A stretch of 64,000 nt of DNA from Myroides fluvii (GTDB taxonomy: Bacteria; Bacteroidota; Bacteroidia; Flavobacteriales; Flavobacteriaceae). Positions 44,501 through 53,636 of the stretch are shown piece after piece; the first letter of the stretch is position 1; each line of letters starts with the position of its first letter. The DNA lies in assembly GCF_009792295.1 (NCBI RefSeq), contig NZ_CP039934.1, forward strand, positions 3,244,501 to 3,308,500. The letters run 5' to 3'. A model generated the notes under the pieces. It saw nothing but the letters and a program-made list of their open reading frames with translations. It searched no databases and had not been told where the DNA came from. Made by a program: the position numbers and the translations under genes.

Positions 44501-46929
44501 TTTTAGGAAACACAAAAATTAAAACCTTTGCTGTGAACAGTGATTTCTTAATTATTACGGATACAGAGGATAGGGAATTTAAAGTATCGATTGATGAATT
44601 AGGAGAGATCATCGCAAACAACGATGTATTCGTTACGAACTTAGTTGATAACAACGAATTCATTACTAAGTTAGGAGATAGTATTGACTTCATCAATCAA
44701 ATTACCAACAACAGCGAGTTTGTTGAAAATATCATCAATAAACTGAAAGGAAAGTACGGTAATGTCAATTACAATGCGACAACCCATACTTTTGTGTACT
44801 ATGACGATCAAGGGGTAGAACACGCGATTGATTGGTCGAGCTTAAATACGACCAACTTGCGTTTTACCTTAGAAAATGACTTCTTGATTGTGTGGGATTC
44901 CGCAGGTGATTCGGTTCAATTGGCGGTAGCAGAAATCGCGAATAACAGCACTTTTGTTACGAATTTAGTTGATAACAACGAATTCATTACTAAGTTAGGA
45001 GATAATATTGACTTCATCAATCAAATTACCAACAACAACGAATTCATTGAAAACATCATTGAAGAGTTAAAAGGAAAATATGGAAACGTAGGGTATGATA
45101 CTACGACCCATTCGTTTTTCTATTATGATGAAAACAAGCAACCCGTACCGATTAGCTGGGATGTTTTAGGAAATACAAAAATTAAAACCTTTGCTGTAAA
45201 CAGTGATTTCTTAATCATTACGGATACAGAGGATAGGGAATTTAAAGTATCGATTGATGAATTAGGAGAGATCATCGCAAACAACGATGTATTCGTTACG
45301 AACTTAGTTGATAACAACGAATTCATTACTAAGTTAGGAGATAGTATTGACTTCATCAATCAAATTACCAACAACAGCGAGTTTGTTGAAAATATCATCA
45401 ATAAACTGAAAGGAAAGTACGGTAATGTCAATTACAATGCGACAACCCATACTTTTGTGTACTATGACGATCAAGGAGTAGAACACGCGATTGATTGGTC
45501 GAGTTTAAATACGACCAACTTGCGTTTTACCTTAGAAAATGACTTCTTGATTGTGTGGGATTCCGCAGGTGATTCGGTTCAATTGGCTGTTGCAGAAATC
45601 GCGAATAACAGCACTTTTGTTACGAACTTAGTTGATAACAACGAATTCATTACTAAGTTAGGAGATAATATTGACTTCATCAATCAAATTACCAACAACA
45701 ACGAATTCATTGAAAACATCATTGAAGAGTTAAAAGGAAAATATGGAAACGTAGGGTATGATACTACGACCCATTCGTTTTTCTATTATGATGAAAACAA
45801 GCAACCCGTACCGATTAGCTGGGATGTTTTAGGAAACACAAAAATTAAAACCTTTGCTGTGAACAGTGATTTCTTAATCATTACGGATACAGAGGATAGG
45901 GAATTTAAAGTATCGATTGATGAATTAGGAGAGATCATCGCAAACAACGATGTATTTGTTACTAATCTAGTTGACAACCAGCAATTTATTACTAAGTTAG
46001 GAGATAGTAATGAATTTAAAACGATCATTAAAAACAATGCTCCAGCATCTGCATTAACCTTAACAGATACTACAGTCAATGTTGATGCTGTACAAGCAGG
46101 TTTCTCTTTCAACAATGGTTTGAATACCCAGACAGTGCAATTCTCAGAAAGCTTAACTGCTTTAGCTAAAGGAAAAGACGCAAATCTTTTGACTGAATAC
46201 TACTTCAAGAATGAGACAGGAGGTCAAGACAGTGTTGTGATTCAGGTAACCCAAGATATCATCCAAGATTTTGAGACGATTTTAAACGATAATAGCGTAA
46301 AAATGCTTTTGCAACAATTTATTTTGGAGGCACAAGGAAATATATCTGTCGTGCGCAATACCGATGGGGATTTGATTATTAAAACACCTAGTAGTGAATT
46401 TAATTTAACCACAGAGATTAAGACAAAGGAGACGACTACAACTTTGACTTCTTCTGGAGCGGGTGTCTACGTATACAAAAACGAAGAAGCGATTAAAACC
46501 AATGGGGCTGGAACTACTATTAATGTAGTAGAAGATGTGGAAAATAATTTCCAAACCATCGTGGATAATACGAATGTAAAAAATATTTTGAATGAGTTTA
46601 TAAGCAATGCTGTTGGAGTGGTAGACTATTCCTATGATGAAGTTATTAAGCCTGAGAAGTGGTTAAATACAACGAAGAAAGTAGCCGTCAGAATGTTTGA
46701 TATTACGCTAGGGGTAAAGACAAATGTGGTGGAGATAACAGGCGATTTTGCTGAAGTAGTTATACACGCACGTTTGATCAATAAAACAACCAATTCGATT
46801 ACGGAAGGTGTTATTAGAAAAAAGGTCGTGAATGGAAATACACAACTTGTTTTAGGTATACCAGGAATTATTACAACATACCATCCAGTAGGAACATACT
46901 ACTTGATTCTGGAGTATGTGAAAAAGTAA
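41596..46929 (+). CDS. Giant secreted tandem-repeat surface protein
   Basis: A 1777-aa protein with a signal peptide ending ...STSAMA-Q, then VGIGTKKAASAAQLDI, the N-terminal motif shared with the next three genes and common in Bacteroidetes surface proteins. Residues about 136-1475 are 12 repeats. Type A (108 aa, 9 copies) runs EIANNSTFVTNLVDNNEF...; type B (113 aa, 3 copies) has DTTTHSFFYYDENKQPV and NTKIKTF. Order is seven A, then B-A-B-A-B. The unique C-terminal domain (about 1480-1777) shows no T9SS domain I recognise. It is likely a fibrous adhesin or matrix protein exported with the genes downstream; function is inference. Confidence 0.85.
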   Translation: MIRKVIPLFALILSTSAMAQVGIGTKKAASAAQLDIVAEKKGVLIPRVKLEVLTQYAPIEGDQVESLLVYHTGEHNLKAGFYYWRNNSWIPLLSGDTVIDRMNNTFTIGANPTKNNEESLIITDTENHSVYLAIREIANNSTFVTNLVDNNEFITKLGDSIDFINQITNNSEFVENIINKLKGKYGNVNYNATTHTFVYYDDQGVEHAIDWSSLNTTNLRFTLENDFLIVWDSAGDSVQLAVAEIANNSTFVTNLVDNNEFITKLGDNIDFINQITNNNEFVENIINKLKGKYGNVNYNATTHTFVYYDDQGVEHAIDWSSLNTTNLRFTLENDFLIVWDSAGDSVQLAVAEIANNSTFVTNLVDNNEFITKLGDNIDFINQITNNNEFVENIINKLKGKYGNVNYNATTHTFVYYDDQGVEHAIDWSSLNTTNLRFTLENDFLIVWDSAGDSVQLAVAEIANNSTFVTNLVDNNEFITKLGDNIDFINQITNNSEFVENIINKLKGKYGNVNYNATTHTFVYYDDQGVEHAIDWSSLNTTNLRFTLENDFLIVWDSAGDSVQLAVAEIANNSTFVTNLVDNNEFITKLGDSIDFINQITNNSEFVENIINKLKGKYGNVNYNATTHTFVYYDDQGVEHAIDWSSLNTTNLRFTLENDFLIVWDSAGDSVQLAVAEIANNSTFVTNLVDNNEFITKLGDNIDFINQITNNSEFVENIINKLKGKYGNVNYNATTHTFVYYDDQGVEHAIDWSSLNTTNLRFTLENDFLIVWDSAGDSVQLAVAEIANNSTFVTNLVDNNEFITKLGDNIDFINQITNNNEFVENIINKLKGKYGNVNYNATTHTFVYYDDQGVEHAIDWSSLNTTNLRFTLENDFLIVWDSAGDSVQLAVAEIANNSTFVTNLVDNNEFITKLGDNIDFINQITNNNEFIENIIEELKGKYGNVGYDTTTHSFFYYDENKQPVPISWDVLGNTKIKTFAVNSDFLIITDTEDREFKVSIDELGEIIANNDVFVTNLVDNNEFITKLGDSIDFINQITNNSEFVENIINKLKGKYGNVNYNATTHTFVYYDDQGVEHAIDWSSLNTTNLRFTLENDFLIVWDSAGDSVQLAVAEIANNSTFVTNLVDNNEFITKLGDNIDFINQITNNNEFIENIIEELKGKYGNVGYDTTTHSFFYYDENKQPVPISWDVLGNTKIKTFAVNSDFLIITDTEDREFKVSIDELGEIIANNDVFVTNLVDNNEFITKLGDSIDFINQITNNSEFVENIINKLKGKYGNVNYNATTHTFVYYDDQGVEHAIDWSSLNTTNLRFTLENDFLIVWDSAGDSVQLAVAEIANNSTFVTNLVDNNEFITKLGDNIDFINQITNNNEFIENIIEELKGKYGNVGYDTTTHSFFYYDENKQPVPISWDVLGNTKIKTFAVNSDFLIITDTEDREFKVSIDELGEIIANNDVFVTNLVDNQQFITKLGDSNEFKTIIKNNAPASALTLTDTTVNVDAVQAGFSFNNGLNTQTVQFSESLTALAKGKDANLLTEYYFKNETGGQDSVVIQVTQDIIQDFETILNDNSVKMLLQQFILEAQGNISVVRNTDGDLIIKTPSSEFNLTTEIKTKETTTTLTSSGAGVYVYKNEEAIKTNGAGTTINVVEDVENNFQTIVDNTNVKNILNEFISNAVGVVDYSYDEVIKPEKWLNTTKKVAVRMFDITLGVKTNVVEITGDFAEVVIHARLINKTTNSITEGVIRKKVVNGNTQLVLGIPGIITTYHPVGTYYLILEYVKK
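42001..46019 (+). repeat. Coding tandem repeats, 324-bp and 339-bp units
   Basis: The same short sequence (GTCAATTACAATGC) recurs at 324-base spacing from 42157 to 44101, then at 44764 and 45427. Type B units (GTAGGGTATGATACTACG) begin near 44422, 45085 and 45748. A+B form a 663-base higher-order unit. Units are nearly identical in DNA, with scattered synonymous changes. Confidence 0.95.
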
Positions 46930-46959
46930 ATTGCTTAACCGAATTAAAAATACACAGTT

Positions 46960-47682
46960 ATGATGTATAAAAAAATAATATTTTCTGTACTATTCCTGTT
47001 TTTGAGTTTTATTTCTTATGCTCAAATAGGAATAGGCACAGAAGAACCGACCTATGAATTTGAAACAAAAGGAACAGTTCGATTTCAAGATCTAGAACAA
47101 CAAAGCCAATATACCCATTATAGGCAAGTTCGAAGTGACGATGAAGGGCGCTTAACAGCCATACAGTTTTATCAAAATGGCTTGATTTTTAAAAACATAG
47201 TGAAACAGTTTATGACGAATGTAGTAATCGTTCCTGTTGCTATGCCACAAGATTTAGGAGTAAAGTTAACTGTAGAAGTAGATGCGCATAGTGAAACAAC
47301 TGTGATTTTGACTTACAATGTACCGATTTATTTAAATGTTAATACGGCTAGCGTATATCCGCATTTTGGAGGAGTACAATTGATCAAGACGGAGGGGATA
47401 CAAACGCAAATTATGCACGGAGGATCGAGGAAATTTTCTTTTGCATTGTCTTATCCCAATGCGATTAATGAAACAAAACGCGGAATGTTTATCGATGGCA
47501 AGTATGTGGATGTGATTAAAAATACAACAAATACAAAGAAAATAGTAGAATATTCACTAAAAGGATTTACGGATGGCCCCAATTTTACAGCTTTGTTTTT
47601 TGGGGATTCTATCTCTGATTTATCCCTAAATTCAATGGGAGTAGGCGTGTTTTCTGCTATGATTTTTGATAAAAAACTTTAA
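46960..47682 (+). CDS. Small secreted surface protein, member 1 of 3
   Basis: A 240-aa protein with a signal peptide (FISYAQ) and IGIGTEEPTYEFETKGTVRF directly after it. The middle has ILTYNVPIYLNVN and the C-terminal part YSLKGFTDGPNFTALFFGDSIS. It shares the N-terminal motif with the giant repeat protein and the layout with the next two genes; no pilin or enzyme motif seen. It starts 30 bases after the repeat gene, in one operon. Probable subunit or tip of a surface structure, by context only. Confidence 0.7.
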   Translation: MMYKKIIFSVLFLFLSFISYAQIGIGTEEPTYEFETKGTVRFQDLEQQSQYTHYRQVRSDDEGRLTAIQFYQNGLIFKNIVKQFMTNVVIVPVAMPQDLGVKLTVEVDAHSETTVILTYNVPIYLNVNTASVYPHFGGVQLIKTEGIQTQIMHGGSRKFSFALSYPNAINETKRGMFIDGKYVDVIKNTTNTKKIVEYSLKGFTDGPNFTALFFGDSISDLSLNSMGVGVFSAMIFDKKL

Positions 47683-47692
47683 AACAAAAAGG

Positions 47693-48394
47693 ATGAGACA
47701 ATTTTTTTTAACTATCACCTTGTTTGTTGTAAATGTAGGTGTCGCTCAGGTAGGTGTTGGAATTGAAACACCAGAAGTAGATTTTGATGTGAATGTGATA
47801 ATGAAGGCCAGTAATCTTCCTAATGTCAGTGATCAATTAGAAACCTATAACAGAGTTTTATATGCAGATGTAGATGGAAATATTGGATATCGACAACGAA
47901 TTCGCGATAGTTATGTATATAGAACGAGTTATTTTCAAAAAATGACCAGTGCGGTACAAGTTGGTCAAACACTAACTCCACTGAATTTGGCTATTACCGT
48001 CCCAATTTTACCCATGAAGAGATCTTTGATGGAAATCAACTATAGTATTGGTGTAATCAATGGAGGTACGGGACAAGGTTCTATCCTTATTAGCAAGATA
48101 GAAAATGGAAGTGAAACAATTTTATACCAAGCGACGCGTACCTATTCGTTTTCTAATGGATATGCACCTAGTGCATCTGCAAAAGGAATAGCCATATCGA
48201 ATATGTATTATGACGAGGTAGAAAATAGCAGTACGAGTGTGAAGTTAGTTACCTATAAAGTGTACGGTATTCTATCGCAGCCTGCCGCTAATTCCTATTC
48301 CAACAACATATTTGGAATGTGGAGAAAAGTCAATGATGTAAAAAATTACAATTGGGGTAAAGGATCGATTAACATTACAATTTTTGATTATTAA
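47693..48394 (+). CDS. Small secreted surface protein, member 2 of 3
   Basis: A 233-aa protein with a signal peptide (VNVGVAQ) and VGVGIETPEVDFDV next to it, in the same place as in the neighbours. The rest has an LVTYKVYGILSQP segment like the KYITYSAKGYVENG segment of member 3. The start at 47693 is chosen; an upstream ATG at 47666 overlaps the previous gene. The next start lies 1 base after its stop. Confidence 0.7.
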   Translation: MRQFFLTITLFVVNVGVAQVGVGIETPEVDFDVNVIMKASNLPNVSDQLETYNRVLYADVDGNIGYRQRIRDSYVYRTSYFQKMTSAVQVGQTLTPLNLAITVPILPMKRSLMEINYSIGVINGGTGQGSILISKIENGSETILYQATRTYSFSNGYAPSASAKGIAISNMYYDEVENSSTSVKLVTYKVYGILSQPAANSYSNNIFGMWRKVNDVKNYNWGKGSINITIFDY

Positions 48395-48395
48395 G

Positions 48396-49130
48396 ATGAA
48401 ACAATTATTTAAAATACATTGGTTGCTTTCCTTCTTGTTCACGGGGTATCTCTTTGGGCAAGTAGGTATACACAATGAAAAGCCTGAAGCTGATTTAGAT
48501 GTAAAAGGCGAAGTGAGATTGCGTAAACTGGCAAATCCCATCGAGTATAATCGAATGATTTTAGCTGATGAACATGGAAACTTAGGATACAATGATTTGG
48601 GGGAGGATGCGTATACTGCAAAAGACGTTTTGTTTAAGAATTTACCGCAAAGTGTTTCTACAACACTCGTGAATAATTCAAATGCAGTGACGATGGTACC
48701 TGTAGAATTGAATCTAGATTTGGTCGTTAAAATTGAACCGCGTACAACAGTGGCTGTCGCTTTAGAATACAATGTTTCCATCACGGGGGTATTAACTAAC
48801 ATCAATACTCCTGTGCCTGGTTATATGGGGATAACCTTATATCGAAGTGAAAATAATATTCAAACCGAATTAGAAGAGGGGTCGCGTAAGTTTACCTTAT
48901 ATAATGTACCTAAAAACTATGGATCAGAGCGACATATCACCATGCCTGTTTCAGGTAAAGCGACAGATATTTTCACGAACCTAACAACTAGTGCAAAATA
49001 CATAACGTATTCAGCCAAAGGGTATGTTGAAAATGGTAGGGGAACCATGTTTTTTGGAAGTCCAGTGGGCGCTGATGAAAATTATGGAACAGGAGTGTTT
49101 ATCATTCAAATTTACGAAAAAAAACTATAG
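48396..49130 (+). CDS. Small secreted surface protein, member 3 of 3
   Basis: A 244-aa protein with a signal peptide (GYLFGQ) and VGIHNEKPEADLDVKGEVRL. It matches member 1 in several stretches: a VALEYNVSI segment, an EEGSRKF motif (GGSRKF in member 1) and TMFFGSPVG near the end (ALFFGDSIS in member 1). Probable paralogue from duplication. It starts 1 base after the preceding stop. Confidence 0.7.
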   Translation: MKQLFKIHWLLSFLFTGYLFGQVGIHNEKPEADLDVKGEVRLRKLANPIEYNRMILADEHGNLGYNDLGEDAYTAKDVLFKNLPQSVSTTLVNNSNAVTMVPVELNLDLVVKIEPRTTVAVALEYNVSITGVLTNINTPVPGYMGITLYRSENNIQTELEEGSRKFTLYNVPKNYGSERHITMPVSGKATDIFTNLTTSAKYITYSAKGYVENGRGTMFFGSPVGADENYGTGVFIIQIYEKKL

Positions 49131-49188
49131 CCTTTTGTATATAAACATCTTACGTGTTGTTAGACGGGATAGGATAAAAAAGAAAAAC

Positions 49189-50496
49189 ATGACAAAAATA
49201 AAATTATATACTGTAGCAGTACTCAGTTTAAGTGGTGTACTACTCTATGGACAAGAAACCCCTTCGTTGATTACCAACGAAGGACTCTTCTCCGTGTCTC
49301 CAGAAGGTGTAGTCTCGATAGAGGGAAATTTCGAGAACAGCGCATCTGGACATGTAACCAATGATGGCATGGTGATTTATTTTCACGATTTCATCAACGA
49401 TGGCGCTTATGGAATTACCACCAAAGGGACTACTTCGACCACTGTATTTACGGTGGAAGGTAATCCTCAGCGAGCGAAACAAATTGCTGGAAATCAATTG
49501 GCTTCGTTTTACAACATCATTTTTGATAGCCCAGTGAGCAAAGTTGCTTTTGATTTAAAAAACAATATCGATGCAACTGGTTTGGTTGATTTTCAAAATG
49601 GAATCGTTGTCGTGGATTCGACATATAATCCCATCACGAAAGTTTCACATGGGATGTTTACCTTCAAAAAAGGAGCTACAGCTCAGCATATGGGTGACGC
49701 TTCTCACGTAGAGGGTGCGATTGAAAAGATAGGAAATGAGATTTTTGTATACCCTATAGGGGATCAAGAGCGCTATCGCCCAGCTCGAATATCAGCATCT
49801 AAAGAAGTAGGGGATGTTTTTTTAGGTCAATACGTGTATAATGATGCTGCTTTTTTTAACGCTCGTCAAAATACAGTTGGGGTGATCAATAGCATCAACG
49901 ATACCGAATATTGGATTGTAGACAAGGGTACTAACGAGCAAAGTGATGTTTTGTTGACCTTAACTTGGGATGAATCAACAACTTCTGCTGCTGTATTGAC
50001 TAATCCTGAAGAGGAATTGCACATTGTGCGTTGGGATGCCAAACAACAGATTTGGGTGGATGAAGGTGGTGTTGTCGATATGTCTACCAAAGAAGTGACG
50101 ACTATTGGAACGGTAAAAGGTTATGGTTTTTTCACTTTGGGAACCGTTAAAAAGGACTGGATTTTAGATGGGGATATTGTAATCTACAACTTAGTTACAG
50201 CAGATGGCGATGGGAAGAACGATTATTTTATCATTGACAACATCAAGAACTATCCCAACAAAGTAGAGATTTTCAACCGTTGGGGAGCTCGTGTGTATGA
50301 GACGACGGATTACGATCCGAAAGGCGACGGAAGCACGAATGTTTTTAGAGGTTATTCTGAAGGAAAAGTCACAGTTGACAAAGGGAGTAAATTGCCAAGC
50401 GGTACGTATTACTACGTAATTACCTACGAGTACAAAGATGCCAACGGCAGTCGCATGATAAAAAAGGCGGCCAACTTACACCTTGAAACCAATTAA
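49189..50496 (+). CDS. Secreted protein with T9SS type-B (gliding motility-associated) C-terminal domain
   Basis: A 435-aa protein with a signal peptide (GVLLYGQ) and a beta-rich middle (a NSASGHVTNDGMVIYF segment). The last 95 residues are a CHU_C/T9SS type-B sorting domain: LVTADGDGKNDYFIIDNIKNYPNKVEIFNRWG, then PSGTYYYVITYEY. The domain directs export through the type IX machinery, and such cargo usually pairs with an adjacent PorP/SprF. The start at 49189 gives a correct signal peptide. Confidence 0.88.
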   Translation: MTKIKLYTVAVLSLSGVLLYGQETPSLITNEGLFSVSPEGVVSIEGNFENSASGHVTNDGMVIYFHDFINDGAYGITTKGTTSTTVFTVEGNPQRAKQIAGNQLASFYNIIFDSPVSKVAFDLKNNIDATGLVDFQNGIVVVDSTYNPITKVSHGMFTFKKGATAQHMGDASHVEGAIEKIGNEIFVYPIGDQERYRPARISASKEVGDVFLGQYVYNDAAFFNARQNTVGVINSINDTEYWIVDKGTNEQSDVLLTLTWDESTTSAAVLTNPEEELHIVRWDAKQQIWVDEGGVVDMSTKEVTTIGTVKGYGFFTLGTVKKDWILDGDIVIYNLVTADGDGKNDYFIIDNIKNYPNKVEIFNRWGARVYETTDYDPKGDGSTNVFRGYSEGKVTVDKGSKLPSGTYYYVITYEYKDANGSRMIKKAANLHLETN

Positions 50497-50507
50497 AAAC
50501 ACAAGTA

Positions 50508-51440
50508 ATGAAAAGAAGAAACACAATAAAGCAGGTCTTGATGTGTGGGTTAGGTTTGTTGAGTTTACAACACGTTTCCGCCCAGCAAGATCCTCAATAT
50601 ACGCAGTATATGTATAATCCTGCCTCGATCAACCCTGCTTATTCAGGGAGTGTGAATCACTTGCAACTCTTTGGGTTGTATCGCACCCAGTGGGTAGGAT
50701 TGGAAGGAGCTCCAAAAACAGCTTATCTCTCAGCTACAACGCCGCTTACCGATAACGGATTAGGCTTGGGCGTTCACTTTAAGAACGACCATTTAGGGGT
50801 GATGGATGACAACAGTTTATCCCTTGATTTGGCCTATTCAGTAGATCTAGACCACCAGTATAAATTGGCTTTTGGACTAAAGGGAACAGGGTCTTTGTTG
50901 GATGTAAACTACGATAAGTTATATATCTATGATGGCACAGATCCCATCTCAGAAAACAATATAAAAAATAAGTTTTCAGCAAACGTAGGGGCTGGGGTTT
51001 ACCTTTATTCGGATAAAGCCTATGTTGGATTATCTGCACCTATGATTTTCTCTAGCACGATTTACAACGATAGCGATTATCAAGTAATGAAAGAGAAAGT
51101 TCATTTTTACGCAATGGGAGGGTATGTCTTTGATATCAATCGCGATATCCAGTTCAAACCTGCTGCTTTGGTAAAAGTAATGACCGGTGCTCCTTTGCAG
51201 GTAGATGTTACGGCTAACTTCTTGTTCTACAATAAATTTACTTTAGGAGCGGCGTATCGTTGGGATGCCGCTGTAAGTGGTTTGGCTGGATTCCAAATCA
51301 CGGACGGATTATTTGTAGGGTATACGTACGATGCGGATACCAGCAAACTCTCGAAGTACAACTCGGGATCTCACGAGATCTTTATGAAGTTTGAACTATT
51401 TAATAACAACAGGAGAAAAGTCGCACCTCGATTTTTCTAA
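50508..51440 (+). CDS. PorP/SprF family T9SS outer-membrane protein
   Basis: A 310-aa protein with a signal peptide (QHVSAQ) and a PorP/SprF barrel: QDPQYTQYMYNPASINPAYSGS at the mature N terminus and LFGLYRTQWVGLEGAPKT. The family forms outer-membrane anchors that hold type-B T9SS cargo on the cell surface. It follows the cargo gene by 11 bases, giving a typical cargo plus SprF pair. Confidence 0.92.
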   Translation: MKRRNTIKQVLMCGLGLLSLQHVSAQQDPQYTQYMYNPASINPAYSGSVNHLQLFGLYRTQWVGLEGAPKTAYLSATTPLTDNGLGLGVHFKNDHLGVMDDNSLSLDLAYSVDLDHQYKLAFGLKGTGSLLDVNYDKLYIYDGTDPISENNIKNKFSANVGAGVYLYSDKAYVGLSAPMIFSSTIYNDSDYQVMKEKVHFYAMGGYVFDINRDIQFKPAALVKVMTGAPLQVDVTANFLFYNKFTLGAAYRWDAAVSGLAGFQITDGLFVGYTYDADTSKLSKYNSGSHEIFMKFELFNNNRRKVAPRFF

Positions 51441-51452
51441 AGACCAGCCTAT

Positions 51453-53405
51453 ATGATTAGAAAAAATATATACCAAGGCCTTTTGTTTTGTTTCTTGTTT
51501 TCCAGCCTCGTTGGGTTTGGTCAAACCAGAAAAGAACGCAAAGCCGATCGCGAATACGATAATTTTGCCTATGTTGATGCCATCAAGTTTTATGAAGGTA
51601 TGGTGGAAAAAGGCGAGATCAATACCTCTATTTTGAGTAAGCTAGGGGATTCTTACTATTTCAATGGCAAATTTGTCGAAGCCCATAGATGGTACGATGA
51701 GTTGTTTCAAGGGAGTTATCCCGATAAGAATATAGGGGCTTTAGACAAAGAGTATTACTACCGCTATGGTCAAACGCTCAAAGCGGTGAATCAGTTGGAA
51801 AAAGCAGATGCTGTATTACAGGAGTTTGCTGCATTAAAAGCGAATGATTCTAGAGCACAACTGTTTATCACCAATAGTGAATTGGTAGAGCAAACCATTG
51901 CCTCTTCTCGTTTTACGCTGATGAATCTCTCTACCAATAGTGAATCTTCAGATTATGGTGCTTCTTTGTTGGGCAATCGCTTGATTTTTACTTCTGCACG
52001 AGCGAGTGAAGAGATGAAAAACAAAGTACACAATTGGACCAATCAACGCTATACCAAGTTGTATGCAACGACTATTGGCGAGGACGGTAGTTTTGGAGAT
52101 CCCGTGTTATTTGCCAAGGAAATTGCCTCGAAAGAGCTCAATATGGGAACTGCTGTTTTTACCAAAGATGGCAATACGATGTATTTTACCAGTAACAACG
52201 GTAGTGTAGGAGGTAAAAAAGCCCAATACAACGAGGAGGAGTCTTCCTTGTTGAAGATTTATAAAACCCGCAAACAAAGCGATGGCACTTGGGGAACCCT
52301 AGAAGCCTTGCCCTTTAACCTGGATGGATATAACACGGCGCACCCGGCGTTGACACCCGATGAGAAGTGGATGTATTTCGTTTCGGATCGCCAAGGAAGT
52401 TTAGGTCAGTCGGATTTGTTTCGCGTGAGTCTCTACGATACGGGACGCTTTGGAACCGTAGAACACTTGGGCGATAAAGTCAATACCGCAGGACGAGAAA
52501 CCTTTCCTTTTATCTCGAGTGATTATATGTTGTACTTTTCCAGTGATGGTCATCCTGGATTTGGAGGGTTGGACTTGTACAAAGTAAAAATCAATCGCGA
52601 CGGACAACTGGGTGTTCCGACCAACTTAGGATCGGATATCAACAGTGCGTTTGACGACTTTGGTATTTATATTGACGCAGCCACGAAAAAAGGATTTGTG
52701 AGCTCCAATAAAACGGGTGGCGTAGGCAGTGATGATGTTTATCTATTTGTGGAAAAGCCTTGTTTCCAAATGATTGACGGAGTGGTCACAGACCTTGAAT
52801 CACACAAGGCAATTAGCCATGTAGAAATTGCTATTTACGACTACATGGAAAAACAAATCGATGTTGTACAGGCGGATGAACTGGGGTATTACCATTCAGA
52901 AAAGTTAGCCTGCGGACAGCAATATCGCATTCACGTGAGTAAAGAAGGCTATTTTGCGAAAGATTTCACTGTAGCGGTGGATCGAAAAATCCAACAACGC
53001 GTGAATATCGAATTGGAAATCATCGAAAAAGGAGATGACCTATTCAAGAAATTGAAACTCTCTCCGATTCACTTTGATTTCGACTCCTCGACGATTCGTC
53101 CAGATGCGGCCATTGAATTAATGAAGGTAGTCAATACCATGCTAGAGCATCCGAAATTGGAGCTTGATGTTCGATCGCATACGGATAGCCGTGGAGATGA
53201 TGGATACAACATGAAGTTATCTGAACGCCGTGCGCAAGCAACCATCCAATGGATGATTAGCAAAGGAGTGAAGGCCAGTCGATTAACTGGACGTGGTTAT
53301 GGAGAAAGCCAGCTAGTCAATCACTGTAGCAATAAAGTAGACTGTACAGATGAACAGCACGAAGAAAACCGTCGAAGTGAGTTTATTATTTTGAATATCA
53401 AGTAA
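51453..53405 (+). CDS. OmpA-family protein, PorE-like
   Basis: A 650-aa periplasmic protein with a signal peptide (VGFGQ). Domain order: TPR-like region (about 20-150), PD40-type beta-propeller (about 160-425, with the FTSARASEEMK and SSDGHPGFGGLDLYKV segments), carboxypeptidase-regulatory-like domain (about 430-520) and C-terminal OmpA peptidoglycan-binding domain (about 535-650, IHFDFDSSTIRPDA and the SHTDSRGDD segment). The same order occurs in PorE, which anchors T9SS components to peptidoglycan. It starts 12 bases after the PorP/SprF gene. Ends at a terminator. Confidence 0.87.
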   Translation: MIRKNIYQGLLFCFLFSSLVGFGQTRKERKADREYDNFAYVDAIKFYEGMVEKGEINTSILSKLGDSYYFNGKFVEAHRWYDELFQGSYPDKNIGALDKEYYYRYGQTLKAVNQLEKADAVLQEFAALKANDSRAQLFITNSELVEQTIASSRFTLMNLSTNSESSDYGASLLGNRLIFTSARASEEMKNKVHNWTNQRYTKLYATTIGEDGSFGDPVLFAKEIASKELNMGTAVFTKDGNTMYFTSNNGSVGGKKAQYNEEESSLLKIYKTRKQSDGTWGTLEALPFNLDGYNTAHPALTPDEKWMYFVSDRQGSLGQSDLFRVSLYDTGRFGTVEHLGDKVNTAGRETFPFISSDYMLYFSSDGHPGFGGLDLYKVKINRDGQLGVPTNLGSDINSAFDDFGIYIDAATKKGFVSSNKTGGVGSDDVYLFVEKPCFQMIDGVVTDLESHKAISHVEIAIYDYMEKQIDVVQADELGYYHSEKLACGQQYRIHVSKEGYFAKDFTVAVDRKIQQRVNIELEIIEKGDDLFKKLKLSPIHFDFDSSTIRPDAAIELMKVVNTMLEHPKLELDVRSHTDSRGDDGYNMKLSERRAQATIQWMISKGVKASRLTGRGYGESQLVNHCSNKVDCTDEQHEENRRSEFIILNIK

Positions 53406-53459
53406 TTTAATTTTTTCATAAACCTTACTGTTAATTTCAAAAACAGGATTACGTTTACC

Positions 53460-53492
53460 AAGCGGATGTCATCAAAGACATCCGCTTTTTTC
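53460..53492 (+). terminator. Terminator closing the surface locus
   Basis: AAGCGGATGTC / GACATCCGCTT stem with a 6-nt loop and a T-run. Confidence 0.85.
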
Positions 53493-53602
53493 TTTATAGA
53501 GAAAATCATCTACTAAACTGAAGAAAAAGGCTGTATAAGTACTATATTGGACTGGCTTATTTACTTTTTCAATCCATTAATTCACAGAAACACCACCAAA
53601 TT

Positions 53603-53632
53603 TTGTCTTTTTAAAAATATAGTTGACCTTTG
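53603..53632 (+). promoter_or_regulatory. Candidate promoter of the copper locus
   Basis: TTG (53603-53605), 19-base spacer, then GACCTTTG (53625-53632), one base off TAnnTTTG. The predicted start of transcription is within a few bases of GTG 53637, so the first gene may have almost no leader. Confidence 0.4.
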
Positions 53633-53636
53633 TAAG

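Noticed and set aside
42001..46019. Regularly spaced repeats as a CRISPR array
   Set aside because: Units are over 300 bases, in frame and translated; there are no short repeats with unique spacers and no cas genes.
44460..46115. Repeated antisense frames inside the repeat gene
   Set aside because: They recur with the same period as the coding repeats and are mirror images of them.
53547..53636. ATG start of the small exported protein at 53547
   Set aside because: The extra 30 residues do not form a signal peptide and the candidate promoter lies within them.
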